Below, piece by piece: positions 1-6,149 of a stretch of 6,149 nucleotides of DNA. The stretch covers positions 1 through 6,149 of the forward strand of contig CAZTWC010000236.1 of the NCBI GenBank assembly GCA_964617105.1, given 5' to 3'. A program made the translations under genes and the position numbers. This DNA is from CAZTWC01 sp964617105 [NCBI: uncultured Myxococcia bacterium] (GTDB lineage Bacteria; CAZTWC01). Numbering within the stretch: the first letter of the stretch is position 1; every line of letters begins with the position of its first letter. A model generated the notes under the pieces. That model made no database searches. It was not told the origin of the DNA and saw nothing but the letters and a program-made list of their open reading frames with translations.

Positions 1-1
1 G

Positions 2-376
2 AAATACATGGCGCAACTCGGGGTCCAATGGGCTCCCCTGTATGGCAAACTGAATTTGACTTCCGAGTTGGATATTCATGTGAACTGGTTTATCAATGCT
101 GGTTTAGGCATTGCCGGTGTGCAGCGTAAACTTTTTCAAAAGAGCAAGGCCAAAACCAGCGAAGTTGTCCCGGCTGGGAATTTTGGCACTGGCTTTAGAT
201 TTTTTATCACCAAACACTGGGTAGCCAGGTTTGAGGTTAAAAACTATCTGTTCTGGAACAGTGTGGAAACCGTGACCAAAGATTTGACCAATGCCAGCGC
301 TCCATCCCAGCGTAGCACTGACACCGATTTTGTCAATGTGCTGTTTTTAGGTTTTGGGGCTGGATATATTTTTTAG
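2..376 (+). CDS. Outer-membrane beta-barrel protein (OMP_myx_plus type), C-terminal 124 residues; 5' end outside window
   Basis: The reading frame is open from base 2 to the TAG at 374-376, so the ATG at base 8 is most likely internal and the start lies upstream. The visible residues alternate polar and hydrophobic positions in short amphipathic strands with aromatic girdles, as in a beta-barrel. They align with the C-terminal half of the next gene: QWAPLYGKL against QFSPFYGKF, INAGLGIA against TTVGLGMA, and GTGFRFFITKHWVARFEVKN against GGGFRFFINRWVAIRMEFKD. The chain ends in GAGYIF, and the terminal Phe fits the C-terminal signal read by the Bam assembly machinery. The likely location is the outer membrane. 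By position it could correspond to GltB or GltA of Myxococcus gliding clusters, but the N-terminus is missing and which barrel it is cannot be decided. The barrel class is well supported; the Glt role is inferred from its neighbours. Confidence 0.82.
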   Translation, partial: KYMAQLGVQWAPLYGKLNLTSELDIHVNWFINAGLGIAGVQRKLFQKSKAKTSEVVPAGNFGTGFRFFITKHWVARFEVKNYLFWNSVETVTKDLTNASAPSQRSTDTDFVNVLFLGFGAGYIF

Positions 377-379
377 TAA

Positions 380-395
380 CTGTTCAATGGAACAG
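380..395. repeat. 6-bp perfect inverted repeat just after the first barrel gene
   Basis: CTGTTC at 380-385 and GAACAG at 390-395 are exact inverted copies around a 4-base loop, starting 4 bases after the stop codon. No clear T-run follows directly, only a T-rich stretch around 411-420, so it is a poor intrinsic terminator. It may be a weak RNA hairpin at the gene end, a small operator-like dyad, or chance. Confidence 0.35.
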
Positions 396-460
396 GAATC
401 AAAAGATTTAATTCATTTTATCCTGTCTAATATCATATAAGGTGAACGGCTACAGTATTT

Positions 461-469
461 AGAAGGTGA
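461..469 (+). promoter_or_regulatory. Strong Shine-Dalgarno site for the second barrel gene
   Basis: AGAAGGTGA differs from the anti-Shine-Dalgarno complement AGGAGGTGA at one base and lies 4 bases before the ATG at 474. It fixes the start of the gene, which also begins directly with a good signal peptide. It is the best ribosome site of the three seen in the window. Confidence 0.8.
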
Positions 470-473
470 TTTT

Positions 474-1406
474 ATGAAAAAGAGATTATTTGCCATTTTT
501 ACTTGTTTGGCTCTTTTGGTGTCGCTGGTTATCTCATTTGAGGCCAGAGCCCAGGACTGGGAGTCTGAGTTTGAAACTGAGATGGACAAGGGGCCATCAA
601 AAAAAGTGAAGAAAAAAGGGACTTCCAAACCGGCAAAGCGTACCGGCGTAATGCCCGAAGCGCAAGCAGCACCACCGGTGCCGGAAGAAGATAAGGAGTT
701 AGGGAAAAAAGAGGCTGAGGAAAAGAAAGATTACCAGTATTTAAGGATTCACGTTATTGAAAAGCGGATGTTTAATATCAGTGGAGTGCATGAACTGGCG
801 GCTGTCTATGGTTTTACCCTGAATAACAAGTTCAAGTTTCACAATGCCTTTAGTGGGCAATATATTTATCATATAAATGAAGTATTGGGTCTGGAGGCAA
901 CTTTTGGATATGCTATGGGAAGTGACACCAACTTGAAAGATGAGTTTAAAAACATTTTGCAGGTGGAACCCAATATCCCAGATTCAGAAATTGACATGTT
1001 CGGCCATCTATGCCTGCAATTCAGCCCTTTTTACGGCAAGTTTTCAGTGCTGGAATGGGCCATAGTTCATTACGATTTTTATACCACGGTGGGGCTGGGC
1101 ATGGCCAGGTCGATTTTGAACACCGAGGAGCGTACTGACGATGGCGATCATATCTTTAAAAATCGGATGAAATTGACCGGCGTATTGGGTGGAGGTTTTC
1201 GTTTCTTTATTAATCGCTGGGTGGCCATTCGGATGGAGTTTAAGGATATAATTTATTCCGACCAAAAAGTATATGATGAGCAAAAAGCTGCCAATTTTAC
1301 CGATACCGACCAGGCGAGAAAAGATTTTAACCAACACCCCATCAAACTTAACAGTGGTGTTTTTAATACCATTATTCTCAATTTAGGTTTGAGCGTTTTG
1401 CTCTAA
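474..1406 (+). CDS. Outer-membrane beta-barrel protein (OMP_myx_plus type), complete, 310 aa, GltA/GltB-like
   Basis: The start is set by a strong ribosome site and a signal peptide: MKKR, a hydrophobic core at about residues 5-22, then a signal peptidase I site EARA|Q after residue 26. Residues 27-86 form a charged, disordered-looking linker rich in Lys, Glu, Pro and Ala (KGPSKKVKKKG at 39-49, then a Pro/Ala patch and a Lys/Glu run). From about residue 87 come repeated amphipathic strands. They include the pattern I associate with this barrel family: a basic strand IEKRMF, then VHELAAVYGFTLNN, then YIYHINEVLGLEATFGY. The C-terminal half is paralogous to the preceding gene. Unlike that gene it ends in SVLL, without a terminal aromatic residue. 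Expected location is the outer membrane, with the linker in the periplasm. In Myxococcus such barrels are parts of the Glt gliding complex and flank gltC, matching the order here. The family call is firm; the specific Glt role is inference. Confidence 0.88.
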   Translation: MKKRLFAIFTCLALLVSLVISFEARAQDWESEFETEMDKGPSKKVKKKGTSKPAKRTGVMPEAQAAPPVPEEDKELGKKEAEEKKDYQYLRIHVIEKRMFNISGVHELAAVYGFTLNNKFKFHNAFSGQYIYHINEVLGLEATFGYAMGSDTNLKDEFKNILQVEPNIPDSEIDMFGHLCLQFSPFYGKFSVLEWAIVHYDFYTTVGLGMARSILNTEERTDDGDHIFKNRMKLTGVLGGGFRFFINRWVAIRMEFKDIIYSDQKVYDEQKAANFTDTDQARKDFNQHPIKLNSGVFNTIILNLGLSVLL

Positions 1407-1415
1407 CTAAACTGC

Positions 1416-1425
1416 TTGGTACCAA
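1416..1425. repeat. 10-bp perfect palindrome in the gap before the TPR gene
   Basis: TTGGTACCAA is fully self-complementary with no spacer and sits 9 bases after the stop of the second barrel gene. Without a loop it is a poor RNA hairpin. A protein-binding dyad is possible, but chance is equally plausible; nothing else in the 67-base gap supports a promoter. Confidence 0.25.
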
Positions 1426-1461
1426 ATAAAAAAGGCATGTTACCAATGATATGGCTTTAAT

Positions 1462-1468
1462 AAAGGGA
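1462..1468 (+). promoter_or_regulatory. Weak Shine-Dalgarno site for the 514-aa TPR gene
   Basis: AAAGGGA ends 5 bases before the ATG at 1474. The match to the consensus is partial (GGG core only), clearly weaker than the site of the upstream barrel gene. The start is nevertheless secure, because a typical signal peptide begins at this ATG. Confidence 0.55.
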
Positions 1469-1473
1469 TAAAA

Positions 1474-3018
1474 ATGAATAAAAAGATTATTTTAGCTACA
1501 CTATCTTTACTGTTTGCCCTCAATTTCTTGTCTTTTCCGGCTTTTAGCCAGGGGACGGATAAAGTTACTGAAATGAATCAGGGTATCAGGGCTTATAATG
1601 ATAACAATTTTGTGGATGCTGCGTTTTTCTTTTATGATGTTTTTGAAACCACCAGGACTTTGAAACTTAAGCGCAAAGCCGAGTATTATTTAGGCCGTTC
1701 ACTGGTAAAACAGGGATTATACCAACCGGCACTCTACTATTTTAGTGTAATTTTTAAGCGAGGTCCGCGCCGCAACAACCCCTATTATTTCAAGAGTATT
1801 CAGGGCTTGACTCAGGTGGCCAGCGCTGTTAAAGACGATGTTATTATCCCCTCTCTATTCGATAAACATTACAATGCCAGGTTTAGCAAACTGCCAGCCA
1901 AAATTCTCTACAAAATCAATTTAATGGTGGGGCTGCTCTCTTACCGTAAAGGAAAATTTGATGAGGGGCTCGACTTCCTATCAGCCATTCCCCGGGAAAA
2001 TGAGAACTATGTGAACGCTGTTTATCTAAAGGGAATAATTTACAGCCATCCCAGGTACGCTAAAAAGAATTTTCATAAAGCCCTCACTATGTTTAAAGAG
2101 ATTCTGGAGATAACTGACGGCAAAAAGGAAGAGAAAGATAAGCGTTACAACAGCATATCAACTATCGCCATGGCCAGAACCTACTACGGCATGCGTAAAT
2201 ATCCGGAATCGGTAGAGTATTATAAAAAAGTTGAACGTTTTAGCCACTCCTGGATCGATGCTCTGTTCGAAAGTAGTTGGGCCTATCTGCAAATGGATGA
2301 TTACGGTAAAGCCCTGGGGAGTATTCACTCTGTTCAGGCACCCTATTTTCGTAGTTGGTATATGCCCGAAAGTTGGATCGTTAAATCAACAATCTTTATT
2401 CTTAATTGTCTTTATGAAGAAACCAAACTTTCCACCAAGGCTCTTTTGGATGAATATGGACCAATTGCAGAAAACTTAAAGGTTTTGTTGGAGAAAAGAG
2501 CCAGGTTGGCGTTTTATCTAAAATTAGTGATCCCCATGGAAGGTGGAGAGAGCACTGTCAGTGTACTGCCCAAGAAGATTCGTCACCACTTGATGCGTAA
2601 CCGGCGATTTAATAACTTTTACAACTTTATTATGGAGATGGAGAGGGAAGAGAAGTTTATTGACCAGGTGGGCACCTGGCAGGGGGCAAAAATAAGCAGC
2701 GAATTCAAACGGATAATCGATATGCAGCGCAAGACCATGGTGCGGGTGGCTGGACAGTGGGTCTTGACCAGATTGAAAAATATTTATGACAGTTTAATCG
2801 ACCATATTAACCAGGCCAGGCTGTTGAGTTTTGAAACATCCAAAGCGGAAAAGAATCTTTACTTGAGCACCATAGACCTGGAGAAAAGACTTGCCGGCAT
2901 TGCGGGCCGGCCCAATATCCATTCCCAGTATATTTACTGGACTTTTGGAACCGAGTATTGGCTGGATGAGTTGGGGTATTATGAGTATACCCTGGTTAAT
3001 GCGTGCCAAGAGAGATAA
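1474..3018 (+). CDS. Secreted periplasmic TPR-type protein, 514 aa, GltC-like (gliding-motility complex family)
   Basis: The N-terminus MNKK followed by a hydrophobic stretch at about 5-21 and the site AFS|Q (after residue 25) is a signal peptidase I leader. There is no lipobox Cys, so the product should be soluble in the periplasm. Residues 33-330 read as TPR-like helical pairs with the usual small/aromatic spacing: around 33-63, 66-97, 145-175, 180-213 (a KGIIYSHPRYAKKNFHKALT segment), 227-258 (ARTYYGMRKYPESVEYYKKV), 261-286 (SSWAYLQMDDYGKALGSI) and 296-330. Residues 335-480 are helical but not TPR, including a coiled-coil-like stretch at about 410-475. The chain closes with an aromatic module at 486-503 (YIYWTFGTEYWLDELGYY). 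Size, signal peptide and position next to two OMP_myx_plus barrels fit GltC of Myxococcus gliding motility, which works in the periplasm with the GltA/GltB barrels. That name is avoided as a symbol because it is also used for an unrelated glutamate synthase regulator. The alternative is a generic TPR scaffold protein. Confidence 0.85.
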   Translation: MNKKIILATLSLLFALNFLSFPAFSQGTDKVTEMNQGIRAYNDNNFVDAAFFFYDVFETTRTLKLKRKAEYYLGRSLVKQGLYQPALYYFSVIFKRGPRRNNPYYFKSIQGLTQVASAVKDDVIIPSLFDKHYNARFSKLPAKILYKINLMVGLLSYRKGKFDEGLDFLSAIPRENENYVNAVYLKGIIYSHPRYAKKNFHKALTMFKEILEITDGKKEEKDKRYNSISTIAMARTYYGMRKYPESVEYYKKVERFSHSWIDALFESSWAYLQMDDYGKALGSIHSVQAPYFRSWYMPESWIVKSTIFILNCLYEETKLSTKALLDEYGPIAENLKVLLEKRARLAFYLKLVIPMEGGESTVSVLPKKIRHHLMRNRRFNNFYNFIMEMEREEKFIDQVGTWQGAKISSEFKRIIDMQRKTMVRVAGQWVLTRLKNIYDSLIDHINQARLLSFETSKAEKNLYLSTIDLEKRLAGIAGRPNIHSQYIYWTFGTEYWLDELGYYEYTLVNACQER

Positions 3019-3112
3019 ATTCGGATGCATCTTCATTAGCTGCGTTGCAGGTGATCCCTGTGGGAAAGGTGGTCCATTTAGGGGTGTGGATAACAATTTT
3101 TTTGAAATTTTT

Positions 3113-3120
3113 AGAGGGGA
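3113..3120 (+). promoter_or_regulatory. Shine-Dalgarno site that decides a GTG start
   Basis: AGAGGGGA lies 6 bases before the GTG at 3127. An in-frame TAG at 3112-3114 closes the frame upstream, which leaves this GTG as the best-supported start: the first in-frame ATG (3169-3171) would cut into the middle of the signal peptide. Confidence 0.7.
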
Positions 3121-3126
3121 TTTGTT

Positions 3127-6100
3127 GTGTTAAGAGGAAAAATATTCTTGTGGGCCTTTACTTTTTCAATGGCTCTGGCGTTTTCAATGGTATCAATTGA
3201 TGCTTTCCAATCAGAAGGTCAGTTTATTCAGGCTGCTCAAGCCAAGAAGAAAACCAAGAAAAAAAGGAAAAAGCGCCGCATTAAGAGAAAGTTGCTAAAG
3301 GGCCCATCTTTGGATGATGCCCGTACCAAAAAAACCAAAGATGAAAAAGAGAAAAAAGAGATTGAAAAGGGACCAGCCAAGTTCGACATGCCCAGAATGA
3401 GGGTTCCCTCCAAGGATGCCGAACGAAATGTGTTGGCCGAAAAAAAACGGGATGAGGCTATTGAACAGTTACGTAAACTGATTCCAACTTTCCCAGACAG
3501 CCCCCAGAAGGCAGATTTGCTTTTTCAATTAGGCGAACTTTATTGGGAAAAATCAAAATACCTCTACTTTCAAGAGATGAAAGCCTACGACCGTCTTTAC
3601 GACCGTTATTTGCAGAAAGAAGATAAGGGTTTAAAGGTTCGTGAGCCCAAGATGAACGATAAAAGATCTGGTATTGTTAAAAAACAATCCATGAAAATCT
3701 ATAAACATATATTAAGGAAATACCCCTACTATCCCAGGCGGGACGAAGTTCTCTTTATTATGGGATACAACTTCTACGATATGGGCAAAAAACGCAAAGG
3801 GGTGGGCCATTACTGGAAATTGATTAAACAGCATCCCAAAAGTCCTTATGTGCCAGACGCCTACTTGGCCATGGGCGAGCATTTTTTCAATCAGCGAAAA
3901 TTGCAGAAAGCCATCACGGCCTATAAGAAGGCTATGAGCGACCGCAAGTCTAAGGTATATGCTTATGCTCTCTACAAATTGGCCTGGTGCGACTTTAATT
4001 TGGGTGAGTATGCTGAGTCTATCCGCAAATTTAAGAAAGTTATCGCCTACAGTGAGTTGCAAAAGAAGAAGGCAGACGCCAACCGGATTCGGCTGACCAG
4101 AGAGGCACTCAACGATATAGTTCTTGCCTTTAGTCAGGTGGATGCAGTGGAAGCTGCCAAGGAATACATGGAAAGGGTGGGAGGAATCGAAATTGGTCAC
4201 AAACTCTTTACCAAGTTGGCCAGGATCTATATGGATCAAGGAAAATACGAGCAGAGTATCCGCTCCTACCGAATCTTGATTAATGAAAATCCCTTCTCGC
4301 CCATGGCGCCAGTATATCAAGGCAAAATTGCCCGGGGGTTTGATCGGATGGGCAGTAAAAAGCGGGTGATTGTGGAGATGAAGCGTTTGGTAAACCTATA
4401 CCGTCCCCGTTCACCCTGGGCTAAGGCCAACCGGGCCAACAGGCAGGCGTTGATAAATGCCTATGATTTGACGGAAAGCGCTTTGCGGGAATTGGCCATC
4501 AACTATCACACCGAAGCGCAAAAAACTGGAAGTCAAATTACTTACAAAACCACCCGAGAGTTGTATAAACAGTATTTGAAAAATTTTCCAAAAGGCGCTC
4601 ATGCTTATAAGTTACGTTTTTTCTACGCCGAAATTCTCTTTTTGATCCAGGAGTATGAAATGGCCTCCAACCAGTACGACCTGGTGGTGAAGGAGAAACC
4701 AACCGGGCTGTATGCCAAGAATGCAGCATACAATGCTATTTTGGCCTATGAGAAGTTAGTGTATGGTTTTAAAAAGCGTACTTTGAGAAAAGGGGAAAAA
4801 TTAAAAGAAAAGGAGCATAAAGGCAATATCAAACGGATGGTAAAAGTTAAGAAACTGGTGAAAGGTCGGGAATATGAGAAAAAGGATATACCCGATTACG
4901 AGCAGAAACTGGCCGCTAGTTGTGAGCGTTATTTTAATATCGCCCCCAAGAGTCAAGAGTTGAAACTGGTAAAGTTTAAAGCCGCCAAGATTTACTATGA
5001 TTACAACCATTTTGAAGAGGCAGCCAAGAGGTTTGGGGAGATTATATCCCGCTGGCCCACCAGCAAATTTGGCAATATGGCGGCTCATTTGATCCTGGAC
5101 AGTTTTAACGTCAAGGAGGACTGGGTAAATCTCAACAAGTGGGCGCGGATATTCCGGAAGAACAAGAAATTGACCAAGGGTAAAAAGAGGAAAAAATTTA
5201 GTAAAGAACTACAGTCTCTTATTGAGGGAGCATCCTTTAAAATTGTTATGGGAATTGAGGCTGAGAAAAAATATGAAGATGCAGCCAAAAAGTATCTGGT
5301 GTTTGTTGATGAGTTTCCCAAGTCTAAATACTCGGATACCGCCTTATACAACGCCATGGTCGCCTATAACAATCTGGAGAAACTAGACAAGGCCGCTAAA
5401 AGTGGTGAGAGATTATTGGCCGAATACAAAAAAACGAAATTGGCGGAGGACTCTTTATGGAAATTGGCTTCTTTCTACGGTCATATGGCTCACCTGAAAA
5501 AATCTGCTGATTATTATCACAATTTTTCCAAAAAATACAAAAAGAGTAAAAAACGGTGTGATGCCCTGTTTAATTCGGCCGTTCTTTATGAAGGGTTGGG
5601 GGATAATACCACTGCCATTAAGAATTATAACAAATATGCTAAGATCTGTAGGAAAAACAAAGATGTTCCCGACATCTATTTCAAAATTGGCCTTATTTAC
5701 AACAAAGAGGAAAATTGGCCTAAGGCTTTAAGGATATTCACCAGATTTCCTCGAAAATATCGCAAGAAGGGAACCCCCCTGCGTAAATACAGCGCTCTCT
5801 ATTACCAGGCCAAGGCGTTGATGAACATGAAAAAGGTAAAGCGGGCCGAACGTCTCTATTTAACTATACAAAAAGAGTATCATAAACTGCCCGAAGAGTT
5901 GAAAACCAGCCAGCAAGTATTGCATTACGTGGCTGAGACCTATTTTTATTTCGTGGAGCAGGAGTTTGTCAAATATTTCAACATCAAGTTACGGTTACCT
6001 CAGCGGCGCTTGAGGAAGGACCTCAAAGCCAAGGCCTTGGCTTTGCAGAAAATACGCAACCGGTACACTGAGGTGTTAAAAATTGGCGCCGGCAAGTACG

Positions 6101-6149
6101 GTATAGCCGCTCTATGCCGGATAGGAATGGCCTATCAGGAGTTTGCCAA
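3127..6149 (+). CDS. Giant secreted TPR-repeat protein, first 1007 codons, GltD/AgmU-like; 3' end outside window
   Basis: The frame is open from GTG 3127 to the window edge without a stop. The leader (MLRGK plus a hydrophobic core at about 6-24) suggests export; cleavage could fall after A26 or, less typically, after A39 (A-Q-A). No lipobox is seen. Residues 40-58 are extremely basic (15 of 19 are Lys or Arg), followed by a Lys/Glu-rich linker to about 95. From about 100 on, TPR-like helical pairs continue to the edge, for example around 106-145, 204-268 (MGEHFFNQRKLQKAITAYKK), 277-310 (LAWCDFNLGEYAESIRKFKK), 360-395, 479-521, 613-660, 702-843 (several in a row), 848-878 and 885-918. Several repeats end in F/YPxSxY-like turns as in BamD/YbgF-type TPRs. 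Lys-rich non-TPR insertions occur at about 548-585 and 676-692. Length, leader and place after a GltC-like gene fit the large TPR protein GltD (AgmU) of Myxococcus, which as I recall is about 1200 residues, so perhaps 200 are missing. The TPR class is certain; the Glt identity is inferred. Confidence 0.85.
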   Translation, partial: MLRGKIFLWAFTFSMALAFSMVSIDAFQSEGQFIQAAQAKKKTKKKRKKRRIKRKLLKGPSLDDARTKKTKDEKEKKEIEKGPAKFDMPRMRVPSKDAERNVLAEKKRDEAIEQLRKLIPTFPDSPQKADLLFQLGELYWEKSKYLYFQEMKAYDRLYDRYLQKEDKGLKVREPKMNDKRSGIVKKQSMKIYKHILRKYPYYPRRDEVLFIMGYNFYDMGKKRKGVGHYWKLIKQHPKSPYVPDAYLAMGEHFFNQRKLQKAITAYKKAMSDRKSKVYAYALYKLAWCDFNLGEYAESIRKFKKVIAYSELQKKKADANRIRLTREALNDIVLAFSQVDAVEAAKEYMERVGGIEIGHKLFTKLARIYMDQGKYEQSIRSYRILINENPFSPMAPVYQGKIARGFDRMGSKKRVIVEMKRLVNLYRPRSPWAKANRANRQALINAYDLTESALRELAINYHTEAQKTGSQITYKTTRELYKQYLKNFPKGAHAYKLRFFYAEILFLIQEYEMASNQYDLVVKEKPTGLYAKNAAYNAILAYEKLVYGFKKRTLRKGEKLKEKEHKGNIKRMVKVKKLVKGREYEKKDIPDYEQKLAASCERYFNIAPKSQELKLVKFKAAKIYYDYNHFEEAAKRFGEIISRWPTSKFGNMAAHLILDSFNVKEDWVNLNKWARIFRKNKKLTKGKKRKKFSKELQSLIEGASFKIVMGIEAEKKYEDAAKKYLVFVDEFPKSKYSDTALYNAMVAYNNLEKLDKAAKSGERLLAEYKKTKLAEDSLWKLASFYGHMAHLKKSADYYHNFSKKYKKSKKRCDALFNSAVLYEGLGDNTTAIKNYNKYAKICRKNKDVPDIYFKIGLIYNKEENWPKALRIFTRFPRKYRKKGTPLRKYSALYYQAKALMNMKKVKRAERLYLTIQKEYHKLPEELKTSQQVLHYVAETYFYFVEQEFVKYFNIKLRLPQRRLRKDLKAKALALQKIRNRYTEVLKIGAGKYGIAALCRIGMAYQEFA

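Noticed and set aside
8-10. ATG at base 8 as the start of the first gene
   Set aside because: The frame is already open from the window edge, and alignment with the second barrel shows this Met lies in the middle of the barrel, with no signal peptide following it.
1433-1461. Possible promoter before the 514-aa gene (TTTAAT at 1456-1461 as a -10 box)
   Set aside because: No -35 element lies at the right distance, and transcription would begin at the ribosome site itself, leaving almost no leader.
3088-3099. GGATAACAATTT, identical to part of the classical lac operator
   Set aside because: Only one half-site core is matched, the other half is absent, and the genes and likely host have no link to LacI control. 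A 12-base A/T-rich match in a gap of this kind is best read as coincidence.
3055-3103. Possible intrinsic terminator between the two TPR genes (T-run at 3097-3103)
   Set aside because: The only stem upstream is a 4-bp arm at 3055-3065, far from the T-run, and no stem abuts the Ts. A terminator is not supported.
2891-3200. Overlapping plus-strand frames at the 3' end of the 514-aa gene, considered as a frameshifted extension
   Set aside because: The annotated frame ends in a sensible Cys-containing tail after the aromatic module. The alternative frames show no TPR or barrel character and run into the next gene's leader, so they are shadows.
3712-4320. 202-codon open frame on the minus strand
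   Set aside because: It lies wholly antisense to the continuous TPR coding sequence, has no convincing ribosome site, and its translation shows no recognisable domain; it reflects the codon bias of the opposite strand.

Overview
The window looks like part of one same-strand gene cluster from a Gram-negative bacterium with an elaborate cell envelope. It holds four plus-strand genes, the first and last cut by the window edges: the C-terminal part of an outer-membrane beta-barrel protein, a complete paralogous beta-barrel protein, a complete secreted TPR-type protein of 514 residues, and the first 1007 codons of a very large secreted TPR protein. All three visible N-termini carry signal peptides, and the first gene belongs to the same barrel family as the second, so every product is expected in the periplasm or outer membrane. 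GC content is low to mid 40s percent by eye, well below cultured myxobacteria.

Layout: 2-376 is the barrel C-terminus. After a 97-base gap holding a 6-bp inverted repeat, 474-1406 encodes the second barrel, with a charged Lys/Glu/Pro linker between signal peptide and barrel. After 67 bases comes the TPR protein at 1474-3018. After 108 bases, a GTG-started gene runs from 3127 off the right edge. It has a very basic tract behind its signal peptide and then about 900 residues of TPR-like helical pairs. Gaps are short, no convincing terminator lies between the genes, and all share one strand, so a single operon is the simplest reading.

The combination of two small beta-barrels of the 'OMP_myx_plus' type, a roughly 500-residue periplasmic TPR protein and a giant TPR protein matches what I know of the Glt (adventurous gliding motility) genes of Myxococcus xanthus: GltA/GltB barrels, periplasmic GltC, and the large TPR protein GltD/AgmU. 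Related clusters occur in Bdellovibrio-like and other former deltaproteobacteria that do not all glide. I therefore read the window as part of a Glt-like trans-envelope complex from a Myxococcota, Bdellovibrionota or SAR324-like lineage. The general classes (barrel, TPR, secretion signal) are well supported. The Glt assignment rests on architecture and gene order recalled from memory, not on a database search. No RNA gene, mobile element, CRISPR array or defence system was seen.
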